Shown piece by piece: positions 46,603 to 58,551 of a stretch of 64,000 nt of DNA. The position numbers and the translations under genes are program-made. Source of the DNA: Protopterus annectens (lineage: Eukaryota; Chordata; Ceratodontiformes; Protopteridae); assembly GCF_019279795.1 (NCBI RefSeq), contig NC_056726.1, forward strand, positions 1,136,528,182 through 1,136,592,181, written 5' to 3'. The notes below the pieces were generated by a model. That model was not told the origin of the DNA. It was given only the letters and a program-made list of their open reading frames with translations, and ran no database searches. Each line of letters starts with the position of its first letter. Within the stretch, counting starts at the first letter, position 1.

Positions 46603-47300
46603 ACGCATGCTCCCGTCCGCCTGGGGTCTCAGTCTTGCTTTTAGACGCCTCACACCACAGAAAGTTCCTACCGACGTCTTTGCCTTTGTGGATGATGACA
46701 CGCACCTAGATGTCTGCCTCTGGGACTGCTGTGCTTAGTAATCTTGGTAGCGCATTCTGTAAATGCGTCATGCTGTATTGTGTTAGGGTAGTTAGGTGTA
46801 TGTTCGACTCCCAACCCTGCCAAGTGTGTGTGTGTCTGCGCGCATGCTCCCGTCCGCCTGGGGACTTAGTCTTGCTTTTAGACGCCTCACACCACAGAAT
46901 GTTCCTACTGACATCTTTGCCTTTGCGGATGATGACACGCACCTAGATTTCTGCCTCTGGGACGGCTGTGCTTAGTAATCTCGATAGAGCATTCTGTAAA
47001 TGCATCATGCTGTAGTGTGATAGGATAGTTAAGTGTATGTTCGACTCCCAGTCCTGCCAAGTGTGTGTGTGTGAGTGTGTTTCCAGCTGCATGACAACAG
47101 TACATTGCTTTTACAGTATTCACTGTCCATAACATCCGTGCGGCGTCTTTGCCTTTGATGCTGCTGTCTGCAGGCTAGACGTATGCCTGTGTGAATCATG
47201 TGATCTACTAATCACAGTAGCGCGTTCTGTAACTGCGTAATGCTGTCATGAGGTACAGTGGTTACGTTTGTGTTCTGCTCCCAACCCTGCCACGTGTGTT
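45640..47300. repeat. Complex satellite: ~6.5 units of ~235-270 bp, each with an internal (TG)n
   Basis: Units begin near 45651, 45919, 46178, 46420, 46691 and 46927, with a degenerate one near 47160. Shared landmarks are GATGATGACACGCACCTAGA, TAGCGCGTTCTGTAAATGC, GTTCGACTCCCAGCCCTGCC, (TG)n of variable length, GCGCGCATGCTCCC and CCACAGAAAGTTCCTACCGA. Unit length varies mainly with the TG tract. GTTCGACTCCC resembles a pol III B box and TAGCGCGTTCTG an A box, so the unit may derive from a tRNA-like SINE. Open frames through it are not genes. Confidence 0.93.
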
Positions 47301-47325
47301 GTGTGTGTGTATGTATCTATCTACA

Positions 47326-47450
<125 letters not shown>

Positions 47451-48069
47451 TGTATATAGTTATGTATGTTGGGATTATCACACTTGAATGTGCTGCATTA
47501 TCTGTATGTGAGCACCTTGGATGTATGTACATCTGCTATGGCTCTGTGATAGTGCACATACTGTGTTCTGTAGTGATCGTGGGTTATAATTGTGTAGTGA
47601 CCGGTTATTGTGTTGCTGGGTATTACACGGGCATTGGAAACAATGTTAGTAGAGCACCTTTGAATGGTCGTATGCACATCTCGGCAGCAGTCAGCGGTGG
47701 TTATTACATTGGAGTGTGAGTATGGCTCATATCCATATGTAGTAACAGACAATTCCATGCACCTCAGGTTAACATTACAGACTCATGTTTATCCACAGGT
47801 TGTGGTACAGATCCCAGGACTGTATGTGTATACATTGACAGGTGCAGGACTGGGTTGTGTTGGATGCATGGAGGGGTGTCCATGGCCAGTAATAGGGATC
47901 ACTACAGCCTGGCAGGTACGGTCTGTGACTGTCCCACAACCTCCTGTATATGGCTGACACATGCTGTACCTGTGTATATGCAGACACACACACACTTACC
48001 ACAAACAGCTATGGCTATCACATACACAAACCCATTGCATCACCATTGGGCCATGCAATAACCATTGTC

Positions 48070-48136
<67 letters not shown>

Positions 48137-48539
48137 CGTGTACATTGGATGGCTCAAAGACAGCTTTGGAAATGTAACACCACACCCTGTGCATATGATG
48201 TCACCTGTGCCACCACCTGTGATGTGTAACATTGATGCAGGATCTGACTAACCTGGTGCTGATGCACACGGTGGCTTTATTCCACCGTATTGATGTTAGC
48301 TTGCTGTTAACACACAGTGTGTTACTTTCAGGTGTATATCAGCAGGCATGATGCATTGCAGCTATGACCATCACTGTAGCATAGTTTACAGCACTGATAA
48401 TTCTGATGATGTATTCTCCATCCATGTGCCATTTCACTGAAGTTATCTGGCACTTGCCCACTAACACAATTATATAAGTCAGCACTAAAAAATTAAAAGC
48501 ACTACACCCTCACAAACTCCCCTTGAGTACCTTGTTCCC
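47451..48539. other. No gene seen; (CA)n tract at 48074-48133
   Basis: TG/CA-rich DNA with a long pure CA microsatellite. No coding feature. Confidence 0.5.
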
Positions 48540-48589
48540 CATTAGCTCTTTTTTTTCAATTATAAAGGAATTCCCAATACTATTCTAGC

Positions 48590-49561
48590 ATGTCCAAAGG
48601 TCAGTTGTCAATCTCCTCTCTGGTCCAGCTGGTGAATCTGGGAATCTTGAGGCAATGTTACAACTGCCTCATGTACACAGACAACCCTCTCCTCCTCCCA
48701 ACAAATTCCAACACATGTGAGAGATGCAACCATATAGCCATACTGGAGGCTAAGCTCTCTCAACTCAGTACTGGTGTAACCAGTCAGAAGGAGAAGGAAA
48801 CCACACTCACTACAATTCCAGTCTCACATAGACCTACCACGACAGCAAACCAAACACATAAACACACAAAAACATACTCGGAGGCTCTAAATAAAAATCT
48901 GCCTAAGCAGCAGAGACCTCCAAAGCAGACACCCAAGCAACCGCTACCCCAAAACAAAACACGTACAACACATAGCTCACAAAGCCAGTGTGCTGAACAG
49001 ACACAGCCCTTAAGGCTAAACAACACACCTGATACACTTGTAATAGGTGACTATTGTCAGGCACACTGACGTCCCGCTCACCAGGCTTAACAAGGAGAAG
49101 GTCACGGTGAGCTGCCTGTCGGGCGCTAGGATCCGGCACATAACACAAGCATTCAGGTCACTCCAAGGCAAGTACAAATATGACTCAGTCATTGTCCATG
49201 CTGGTGTGAATGACCTGAGACGTACCTCCCTGGACTACATGAAAAGAGACATAGAGGAGCTCTCTGAGCATGTAGCCCAGGCCGGTATGACCCTGACCTT
49301 GAGTAGCATCTTACCCTCACCAAGAATGATGCCACAATATGAAGACAAGATGATCAATTTCAACAATTGGCTTAAGTATTGGTGTCATTCAAAGGGGATC
49401 CAATGCCTGTCAGCCTGGGATGACATGCTTGACAAGCCACGATGCTTCGCTAGGGACAGCTTGCACCTGTCACCCCTGGGCTTTCGGATATTGGCAAAGG
49501 CTCTTACTACCCCCACAGTGTCTTTTTTAGGCAAGGCTCAAAAGACAAACCCACCTCCATA
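48590..49561 (+). pseudogene. LINE-A first protein: zinc-binding plus SGNH-esterase-like (one frameshift)
   Basis: Residues from the ATG at 48590 give LRQCYNCLMYTDNPLLLPTN and CERCNHIAILEAKLSQL, a paired CxxC zinc-binding motif followed by a short coil, then a Pro/Thr/Gln-rich linker. At TLVIGDYCQAH (about 49040), the esterase block I, the frame breaks. The second frame (49047-49561) has VIVHAGVNDLRRTS (block with N-D) and ARDSLHLSPLGFRILA (D-x-x-H block). PHD-like zinc plus esterase is the known ORF1 layout of CR1/L2-type LINEs; it is thought to act on RNA or lipid in the ribonucleoprotein. Confidence 0.82.
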
Positions 49562-49591
49562 GGTATCACAAGGGATAAGAAACTAAGAGTA

Positions 49592-50280
49592 ATGCTACTC
49601 AACGCCAGAAGTCTAAACTTAAAGATTCATGCACTTGAAACTCTCCTTAGCATGGAGAACATCGATATCTGTGCAGTAACAGAAACCTGGTTCAAGGCTC
49701 CCGAGAGCACCCCAGCACTACCAGGTTATACCTCATACCATGCTTTTCGGCCCCAAAACTTGGACCGAACCACAAAAGGAGGGGGAGTATCAATATTCGT
49801 CAAAGATTCCCACACCTCCAGGTTGGTGGCACAGCACGAAGCATCAGAGACTATCCATGTGCAACTAACAGTGGGTAAAACTGCCTTCCAGTTTATAGCC
49901 TGCTACAGACCACCCTCCCAAACCCAGGAACCCCACTCGGCCTTCCTGAGAACACTGGAAAATATGAAGTTCTCTCCAAACACCATTATATTGGGTGACT
50001 TCAACTACCCAAACATAGACTGGGAGCATTACTCTAGCTCCGACACCTAGCCCAAAGGTTCCTAGAATTTATAAACTCAAATGCTATGGAACAACTTGTT
50101 ACCACTCCCACAAGAGGGAAAACATACTGGACCTGATCATCACCAACATGGGGACTCTATGCTCCAGACCAGAAGTGTATCCCTCATTGGTAAGATCAGA
50201 CCATAAACTAATCTCACTGGATATTCACATCCCGACTCCACCCCTGCCCTGAAAACCACAGTGAAAAATTTCTAAAGCAA
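49592..50280 (+). pseudogene. LINE-A AP-type endonuclease (broken)
   Basis: LLNARSLNLKIHALETLLSM, DICAVTETWFKAPE, TKGGGVSIFVKDS, ACYRPPSQTQEPH and LGDFNYPNIDWEHYSS are intact to 50048, giving the N-terminal Asn, Glu and central Asp motifs. After a stop, the end of the domain (VRSDHKLISLDIHIP near 50190-50240) follows in another frame. It would nick target DNA to prime reverse transcription. One stop or frameshift cluster separates it from the reverse transcriptase. Confidence 0.88.
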
Positions 50281-50329
50281 ATTTCACACTCTTCAAAACC
50301 GAGGTGGAATCCTTCAAAGCCCCAGGCCT

Positions 50330-52372
50330 GTGGAAAATATGGCCCAGACCGCAGAATCCTTTATAAACGCATTCTATGAACACCTTCAGGAATGCATGGA
50401 TCATGCAATCCCAAATAAAACCAAGACCCAGTCCTCCAAAGGCAGGCGTCCTGTCTGGTGGACCCCAGCCATAAACAAACTATACAATAGAAGGAGGAAG
50501 CTACTACATGATAGAGCAAAATCCCAAAAAGGGAAGGCATCTTTGATCAGTATTAGCAAAAAACTACGGGCACTCATAAAATCGTCTAAGGCCAGCTTTG
50601 AGAGAAAAATTGCACAGGACACTAAGGATAATCACAAGGCTTTCTTTAGTTATGTTAGGAACCTGGGTGGAAATTCCCAGATATGCTCAGAATTAGTCCA
50701 AAATGACAAAAAATACATCAAACCCACAGACATTGCCAACATCCTAGCTGACAGGTTCAGCACAAACTCCCCCCCCACCCCACCAAAAGGGCAAATATCT
50801 ATCCCAACAGAGTGCTGCCCCCCTGACATCTCTGATGCTCAGGTAAGAGCTGTCCTCTCCAAAGCAAAAAACACAGCATCAATGGGATCAGACGGTGTCC
50901 CGGGCTGCATCCTACATGAACTCCAAGAAGAGCTAAACCCAAACATAAAACTACTGTTCAATCTTAGCCTTACTACAGGATATGTACCCAAAGAGTGGCG
51001 TACAGCAACAGTGGTCCTTCTCCACAAAGGTGGTGCCTCAACGGATCCTGGAAACTATCGCCCCATAAGCCTGACTAGCTTGGTCTGCAAAGCTATGGAA
51101 AGGATCATCATGGACCTCATAAAGATATTGGCGACCTACAGACACTGGATCCTACCCAGTTTGGCTTTGTTAAGGGCAGATAACGCCTCTTAAACCTGGT
51201 TTAATTCTTTGAAACAGTCACTAAGGCCATTGACGAGGGGAAGGTGGTCCACACAGCCTACCTGGACCTCGCAAAAGCCTTCGATACAATACCCCACTCG
51301 GGCATTATAGATAAGCTCACCAGCTTAAATATAAACCCCTATGTCACTAGATGGTTTGCAAACTGGCTCAAGGACAGAACCCGGTTAGAATTGCTGGAGC
51401 CATGTCAGACTCCAAACCAGTTACAAGTGGCGTCCCACAAGCCTCAGTCCTGGGACCTCTCTTGTTCTATATATATTTCTCGGAGGTACAGGCCAACACG
51501 GAAGGACTGTGGCTGACCAATTTTGCAGATGACTGCAAACTGGGCGCCATAATCGACACTCCAGCCGACACAAGCATCCTCCAAAAAGGCCTCATAGAAA
51601 TAGACAACTGGTGCCAGAGTCATGGCCTCAAGCTAAACGCCAAAAAGTGTATAGTCATCCCCTTTGGCAAAAACAAAGCGCCCACAAATTACCACATAGG
51701 TGGTAATCCATTAAGTACAGAAGAAGTAATTAGGGACCTGGGTACCCAAGTTGATAGCAATCTGTCATTTGACAACCACGTGGCCAAAGTGGTTAGAAAA
51801 ACATTTTATATAGCCCAGCTAATCATGAAGGGATTCACATCTAGATCAGGGGAGGTCATCGTGCCTCTTTACTCGTCCCTCATCAGGCCCATAATTGAGT
51901 ACAATGCCCCTTTTGGGATGTACCTTACCAGACATCTGCAGCAACTGGAAAGACCCCAAAAGTACCTCACCAAGAGGATCAAAGGGCTCAAACAGATGCC
52001 ATATGCTGCCCGGTTAAAGAAACTCCAGCTCTACTCAGTGGCATACCGCCTGTTCAGAGGGGATCTGTGCCTGACGTATAAAGCCATGTCCAACCCGGAA
52101 TTAATGGACATGCTGCACCTCAGAAAATCCAAATCCCATTGAGCTACACGCTCGAGAGACTTGAACCTCAGCACTGAAATAAATAGGACATGCTGGAGGG
52201 ACAGATTTATAACCCAGAGGCTCCCTTCACTCTGGAATAAAATCCCAGTCCAGGTTAGGCAGAGTCCCTCACTGACTCTCTTCAAGAGGAATCTTGATGA
52301 GTGGATGGGAGATCGTAGGTTTATCCCGGGTATCACTTCTGTGTCACTGTTAGACAGAGGCACAGTATACTA
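50330..52372 (+). pseudogene. LINE-A reverse transcriptase (few breaks)
   Basis: Blocks in order: NYRPISLTSLVCKAMERIIM (51049-51120), AYLDLAKAFDTIPHSGII (about 51256), GVPQASVLGPLLFYIYFSEV, FADDCKLGAI (catalytic FADD near 51520), GLKLNAKKCIVIPFGKN, DLGTQVDSNLSFDNHV, YSSLIRPIIEYNAPFGMYLT and CWRDRFITQRLPSLWNKIP at the C-terminus. Breaks lie near 51183-51196, between 51350 and 51420, and at 52141. The catalytic residues are intact. Confidence 0.9.
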
Positions 52373-52500
52373 ACCTCGAAAAAGGGCATAGCAAAATTAT
52401 TTTAAAATGGGTGGCGAAAGCCAAACACACTCTGGCTAGGCTTATAAATGCCCTAAGGCAGATAGCCTAGTATGAACCTATGAACCTATGCTATACCCAC

Positions 52501-53069
52501 ATAGGTATATTGATCATTCCCATGGGGCGTACCTAATAGATCTGTGCCAACCAACACCTAGGCCCATTTCTGCATACCCATGATTCCCATACCTGCCACC
52601 CCTCCACAGTACCCTTTAGACATGTTTAATGTGAGCGATAATAAAGTGTGAGGACATTTCTGAGCACTCCTCACTCTGCGTATATCAGGTCGTACGTCAT
52701 AAATTCTATCGACCCATGTGTTATTACCCTTGGACCTGGTACTGTTGCATGTACAGCTATATCATAGTTGCACTTGTGACGTCTTTTGCATCAATGACGG
52801 TTCGCCCTTCGTACGGGATCAATTTTTGGGGTCCTGCAAAGGACACCTATATTCATGTTTAATGTGTAGAACTTGCAGGCCATGTCACACTGGTACTTTC
52901 CGGGCAATGGTTTGGAAAGCAGCGGTGTATTCTCCTTTCATGCATGTCTGTCTTTCTATCCATAATAGCTATACCATGACCTATTTATGTACATGTGTTA
53001 TATGTACAGGGACATATGTTTGTTGTGTATATATCTATTCATGTATCATGTGTGTATAGCTATATATAC

Positions 53070-53131
<62 letters not shown>

Positions 53132-53189
53132 GTCTGTACATTCCTCATTTCATAATTTGCGTTGGTTTATGTCTGTGGATATATGTGTA
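52501..53189. other. No gene seen; (TA)n at about 53062-53126
   Basis: TG/CA-rich DNA with a TA microsatellite. Nothing coding recognised. Confidence 0.45.
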
Positions 53190-53520
53190 TATATATCTCT
53201 ATATCATACCTTTCAACTGTACAGATTTCCACTGCATGTACAACTGTTTGCCTCTTATCTTTGGTCCTTTTTTCATAACCTTGTGTCTATCTGGCAAGTT
53301 AGTGGCATATCATTAAAGACTGACATTGGTAAATAATGACAAACATTTCAGGTTACGACTTCATACCCTTCGGAGAATCCATGCTAGTGACACACCTGTT
53401 ATTCTATCCACTTTCAATGTTTGCTAGGGCAATATCTGGGGATTGTCCCTATTTGTACCAGTTTTTTTCATGGCTTTGTCTGGTTTCGTACTTTACGGGG
53501 TTAACAGGTATGAGCCATGT
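53190..53520 (+). mobile_element. Dispersed repeat family R2, copy
   Basis: CCTTTCAACTGTACAGATT, then TTTTTTCATAACCTTG, ATCTGGCAAGTTAG, GTAAATAATGACAAACATTT and GACTTCATACCCTTCGGAGA, parallel to 60.69-60.96 kb in the same order. Confidence 0.65.
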
Positions 53521-54439
53521 ACATAGAACGTGGGGAAAACAGCATTCATTTTCTATGCTGTGAGCGGATTACACACGCGCAGGCGCACTTGCATATCCTT
53601 ATTGTGGGTTACATATGTTTCATAGATATTTGTGCTTACGTGAACTTTCATAATTCTGACCGTAACAGTTACATATCTGTATTCCGATTTATGGACTGCT
53701 GTGAAACACACGCTCACCTTTACATATTTAAATGTGTGTACAGCACGAACGCATTCATTACACTTTCAAGTTATATGTGCAGTGGTCGTAGGCCAACTGG
53801 GACTGCATTCACGTTGGCCGGATGCCGGAACCACTATTCTATTGGTGTTCTCCCTCATTGATATGCATACCCATAGTACTTAGCTACATCAACATACGCC
53901 TCACCGCTTCACCTACAACACAGGCATCCATTCTCCTGCTGGGAAAAACGTGGTACTACATATTACACATTCCCTATTGCCTAATGTTGTGGACTCCAGC
54001 TGCATTGTTAATCACTCCGAGGATATGCAGAACACCGAGGCATATAGTCCAGGCACATACAGGTCTGTGATTGTCAGGGTGTTCATGTAGTGATCTGGAT
54101 TTAGGCTTGTCCACTTGGTGAATGTAACTTCCCTGGCCGAATTCAAATGTCAGACGAAGCATATGGACAGGGATTTTCTCCCTATTTTGAAGTGTTACCT
54201 GTGTTTATAGACACAGGTGTTTGGGCACCTGTCAGCAGCTTATTCTGTTGCAATACATATTATGGGTGGGGTTGTTACAGTCCATACTCCACGTGAGGGG
54301 TGTTCCCATTCACATTTGACTATTACCTGTATACAGTCATACAGGGATTATTATTTTGGACATGAAGTGACTACAGGTATGCAGTTGTACATTACAGAAG
54401 TGTGAAGGGTTGTTACTGTAAATATGTACGGACCATACA
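53521..54439. other. No gene seen
   Basis: No recognised coding or repeat feature; part of the giant element's unassigned DNA. Confidence 0.4.
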
Positions 54440-54665
54440 TCTCAACCTCTTAGAGCACCAAACCTTCGCAAAACCTACACGATGGGGGGACAATTAGGGA
54501 CACATTTTAACGATTGCTCTTACAAGCTTAGAACGCTGATAGAATACTAGGTTTTGCATTAGCATGACTTTTCTGAAGGATGTGGAGTCTTAAACTCAGG
54601 ATATTTCTCATTATTTAGTGATGTCAATCCTCAGCTATTTACCACACTGGTGCAGATTGTCGGAG
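54440..54665 (-). mobile_element. Dispersed repeat family R2, copy
   Basis: The reverse complement reads AAATAGCTGAGGATTGACAT, CACTAAATAATGAG and CTCCACATCCTTCAGAAAA, then TGTCCCTAATTGTCCCCCC, as in the other R2 copies. Confidence 0.6.
54598..54660. repeat. 63-bp perfect inverted repeat, left arm
   Basis: Exact reverse complement of 54937-54999 with a 276-bp spacer. The arm lies inside R2 sequence. Confidence 0.95.
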
Positions 54666-54707
54666 GCACACAACAACAATAAGGGGCAAACCTCTTGTCA
54701 TTCTTAG

Positions 54708-54930
54708 GGTTGCCACCTTTTCAAATGTCCAAAGTGGGACATGTTCTGTAGAAATGTCAGATTTTCCAGGACAAAACATATCTACAGCCGTGCATAGTAC
54801 AGAACTTAACCTTTTTTGCACATATAATAGCTTATTCTAGTAACATTTGAATTGCTTATGCTACTTCACATAACATATAGAAGTTTCATATATAAAATAA
54901 CTGTTTTATGCAACTATTAAAGAAACTTAG
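54708..54930 (+). mobile_element. MITE family M, 3'-truncated copy in the hairpin loop
   Basis: It begins AGGGTTGCCACCTTTTCAAA, then CCAAAGTGGGACATG, AACTGTTTTATGCAACTATT, collinear with the reverse complement of 58592-58930. It stops before the second terminal repeat. Confidence 0.8.
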
Positions 54931-54936
54931 GAAATA

Positions 54937-54999
54937 ACAATCTGCACCAGTGTGGTAAATAGCTGAGGATTGACATCACTAAATAATGAGAAATATCCT
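54937..54999. repeat. 63-bp perfect inverted repeat, right arm
   Basis: Mirror of 54598-54660. It ends exactly where 5'-truncated LINE-A copy 4 begins. Confidence 0.95.
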
Positions 55000-56935
55000 T
55001 GATCACTATAAGTAAAAAACTAAGAGCTCTCATAAAATCATCCAAAGCAAATTTCGAGAGAAAAATAGCTAAAGACTCAAAAGACAATCATAAGGCCTTC
55101 TTTAGCTATGTTAGAAACCTAGGAGGAAACTCCCAGATATGCTCAGAACTAGTTCAAAATGATGTGAAGATTACTGATCCTACAGACATTGCCAACATAC
55201 TGGCTGACAGGTTCAGTGCAAACTTCTCCCTCCCCCAAAAGGAGAGATATCTATACCAAACGATTGCAGCCCCCAAACATCTCCAGCCCAAGTGAGAACT
55301 GCTCTCTCCAAAGCAAAAACACAGCATCCATGGGACCTGATGGTGTCCCCGGCTGTGTGCTCCACGAACTCAATGAGGAATTAAACCCACAGCTAGGACA
55401 GCTGTTTAATCAAAGTCTTACCCCTGGATACGCATCAGGAGTGGCGCACTGCAACTGTGGTCCCACTTCACAAAGGCGGTGCCTCCACCGACCCTGGAAA
55501 TTACCGCCCATTAGCTTGACAAGCCTTATCTGCAAAGCCATGGAGAGGATCATAATGGACCTCATAAATAAAGACATAGGGAATTTGCAGACTTTGGATC
55601 CAACCCAGTTTGGCTTTGTCAAAGGCAGATCATGCCTTTTAAACTTGGTTGACTTTTTCGAAACAGTCACCAAAGCCATTGATGAGGGAAAGGCAGTCCA
55701 TACAGCCTACCTCGATCTGGCTAAGGCCTTCGATACAATACCCCACTCGGGTATCATTGAAATCTCATCAGCTTAAATGTTAACCCATACATCACAAGAT
55801 GGGTTGCAAACTGGCTGAGTGACAGAACCCACAGGGTCAGAGTTGCTGGCGGCATGTCAGACTCAAAGCCTGTCACAAGTGGTGTCCCACAGGGCTCAGT
55901 CCTGGGCCCACTCTTGTTTGGCATCTACTTTTCCAGTACAAGCAAACACAGGAGGGTTATGGCTGACAAAGTTTGCAGATGACTGCAAACTGGGCCATAG
56001 TAGAAAACACATCTGACACAGATATCCTTCAGAAGGGTCTCACAGAACGGATAACTGGTGCCAGAGCCACGCCTAAAGTTAAATGCCAAAAATGCATAGT
56101 CATACCCTTCGAAAAACAAGGTTACCCTTAGCTACCAAATAGGTGGCAATCCACTGAGCACAGAAGAAGTTATCAGGGACCTGGGGACCCAGGTTGATAG
56201 TAGTCTGTCATTCGACACCCATGTAGCTAAAGTAGTTAGGAAGACCTTCTACATTGCCCACCTTATCATGAAGGGATTCTCATCTAGATCAAGGGAGGTT
56301 ATAGTCTCCCTTTACTCATCACTCATCAGACCAATGATTGAGTACAATGCCCCATTCGGAATGTATCTGACCCGACACTTGCAGCAGCTGGAGAGGCCAC
56401 AAAAGTTCCTCACCAAAAGGATAAAGGGTCTCAAAATCTATCCTATGCTGCCCGACTGAAAGAACTCCAGCTCTATTCAGTCGCACGCTGCTCAGAGGTG
56501 ACCTTTGCCTAACATACAAGGCCATGTCAAACCCAGATTTGATGAATATGCTTCACCTCAAAAATCTAGATCCATCAGAGCCACAAGGGCGGAGACTTAA
56601 ACCTCAACACGGCTATTAATAGGACGTGCTGGAGGGATAGATTCATCACCCAAAGACTCCCTATGCTGTGGAACAAAATCCCGGTACATGTGAGGCAGAG
56701 CACCTCGCTGGCCTTGTTCAAGAGAAATCTTGACCAATGGATGGGAGATCGCAGATATACCCCAGGGATTACCTCAGTGTCACTGCTCGACAGAGGCACA
56801 GCAAAATAATGGGTATAGTTCCCCATACTAAAGGGGTGGCGTAAGCCACAAAACGATGGGCTAGGCTTGTAAATGCCCTCGGGCAGATAGCCTAGTATGA
56901 ACCTATGAACCTATGAACCTATGAACCTAAACTCT
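55000..56935 (+). mobile_element. LINE-A copy 4, 5'-truncated
   Basis: It starts within the linker before the reverse transcriptase (equivalent to about 50542 of copy 3) and runs to the tail GCTAGGCTTGTAAATGCCC, AGCCTAGTATGAACCTATGA and three more ATGAACCT units. Contains the broken reverse transcriptase. Closely related to copy 3. Confidence 0.92.
55005..56800 (+). pseudogene. LINE-A reverse transcriptase of copy 4 (broken)
   Basis: SKKLRALIKSSKANFERKIA, MGPDGVPGCVLHELNEELNP, SLICKAMERIIMDLINKDIG, TAYLDLAKAFDTIPHSGIIE, the FADDCKLG box (about 55970-55995) and YSSLIRPMIEYNAPFGMYLT are all visible in changing frames. At least six frame changes. Same order as copy 3 but with more indels. Confidence 0.88.
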
Positions 56936-57035
56936 CAGGACATTTGCTATGTCTTGATTTTTTTCACAGGACACAACTGCCTACAGAGGGACTGTTACTC
57001 ACAAAGTGGGACAGGTGGTGACCCTAGTCATTCTG
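56936..57035 (+). mobile_element. MITE family M fragment (right end only)
   Basis: CTCAGGACATTTGCTATG, CAGGACACAACTGCC, AGAGGGACTG and CAAAGTGGGACAGGTGGTGA match the right third of the MITE. Directly after the LINE-A tail, so the LINE may have inserted in it. Confidence 0.7.
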
Positions 57036-57099
57036 CAAATATCTGGACAGTTGAGTGGTATGGCATGGACCTCTGTAATACACTGTTGTGTTCTGGAAC

Positions 57100-57330
57100 A
57101 GCAGTAGCTCAGCATTAAAGACTGCAGTCGGAACGTGCTGACAGACAGTTGGGTTTCAGACTTCATACTCCGGACATTAATGCCAATGTGCAAACTGTTA
57201 TTCTATCAAATGTCTATGATTCTACGAGCTGTCTTTACAGATTGTCCCTGTTTTTGGACCTTTGTCTCACTTGTATTCATGGCTATGTCCAGATATCTTG
57301 CTCACACAGGTTGGCAGGTATGGTCGGTCA
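57100..57330 (+). mobile_element. Dispersed repeat family R2, copy
   Basis: GCATTAAAGACTGCAGTCGG, GGGTTTCAGACTTCATACTC, then ATTGTCCCTGTTTTTGGACC, as in the 53.2- and 60.7-kb copies. The 205-codon open frame starting here runs through this repeat and is not taken as a gene. Confidence 0.55.
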
Positions 57331-58551
57331 CGCCTGCACACAGTCAGTGTCCCTCACACTTGATCAGGGTTAACCTGTTTACATCAGTGTCATCCTCACC
57401 CTCATGCCGTTTGCCACTATGCAAATGTGTGCATTATATTCTCCCTCCTATTCGTGTCTGGACACGTGCGTCACAGGAAGGTGTTTTATCCTGGGTGGTA
57501 GGTTATGCATGCCCACTTAGGGCTGGACAGTGTCATGGACCTCCACTGCACATTCTGACTTGTGTCCAGATATCTACAGGATTGGACATCATGTCGTCAA
57601 TACCCATTCTACTATTTACACAAGTTGGTTATCCCATGAGGGATATCCCAAAAATTGGACTAGACCAAAACAAGTTAGATAACGAAGAATATTGTGGCTT
57701 TACGAAAACGTGCAGGGGGTACATGCAGGGGATACATGGTTTGCAATCCTGACACTGCATAGGGTGACAATACCTACTACATATGTGTTGGGGTCACTGT
57801 GTGTAGCTGTGTCTGCAACAAACCAGTGGACCAAGTACGGCTGGATTTGGTGTACGTTCTGGTATGGAGGCTGGTTGTGTGTTGTGGAGGGTATGCTGGG
57901 TAGGCCATTATGCATCCAGGTGTGTTGCATTTGTTATGGCCAGTTCCATCAGGATGCATCTGTGGGTATGTGACGGTGACGTGTCTATACATTTGTCTCG
58001 CACATTTCCATATTCATATGTTTGTGGGATTGTGTTCTACACTATGGTCTGTCTGCTTGTCTTGCAGTTGTTTCTACATGTGGTTATGTTTCTTTCCACT
58101 TCACCCGCTGCCCCCTCGTACACCTCCGGTTCACCTTTTCTGCATACAACACAGTATCGCCTTTGAGGATTTTACCATTAACCACCCACCCCTCACACGC
58201 GAATTCATCACATCCCATAGAGCACTACTTTGGTTGTTGGCCCATGACACGGCCAGAGTTACACATTGACTACCATACATGTGTCGGGTACCTTTATGGT
58301 TGTGTGGACTACCCTGCCATGTTTGCTTTCCACATGCACATAGGTACACGCCCATACTTCACTTTCATTACTTGGTTGGTATATCCGGGTACTACCCGTT
58401 CGACTGTGTCACATACATGTTCGGATTATACAGCTGCCTTCCGGATTTTGCCAGCCTGTTGTACTTATTTGTAGGATGGCATGTTTTCCTATGTCCAAGC
58501 TATTCCTTACACATGTCCGACTGTTGTGGACAATGCCTCCCCACAGTCGAC
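57331..58551. other. No gene accepted
   Basis: Several overlapping plus-strand open frames of 93-150 codons, in different phases, rich in Cys/His/Tyr/Thr. No recognisable motif, start context or splice-supported continuity. Confidence 0.4.

Larger units (their letters stand above)
48540..52500 (+). mobile_element. LINE-A copy 3 (CR1-like), nearly full length
   Basis: Best-preserved LINE in the window, nested in the giant element. Order: zinc-binding/esterase first protein, AP endonuclease, reverse transcriptase, 3' UTR ending GCTAGGCTTATAAATGC, then AGCCTAGTATGAACCTATGA with a repeated ATGAACCT tail. Only a handful of frameshifts and stops, so a comparatively recent insertion, but not active as read. 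The 5' boundary is approximate. Confidence 0.9.

Noticed and set aside
45645..46946. Overlapping open frames on both strands across the satellite
   Set aside because: Each repeats with the satellite unit and contains the (TG)n tract. The repetition is a DNA property, not a protein family.
45640..47300. CRISPR-like array of direct repeats
   Set aside because: Units are ~235-270 bp with no short repeat/unique spacer alternation; this is a eukaryotic satellite.
57135..57752. 205-codon plus-strand open frame
   Set aside because: Starts inside an R2 repeat copy whose other copies are not open in this frame; no domain, splice or start-context support.
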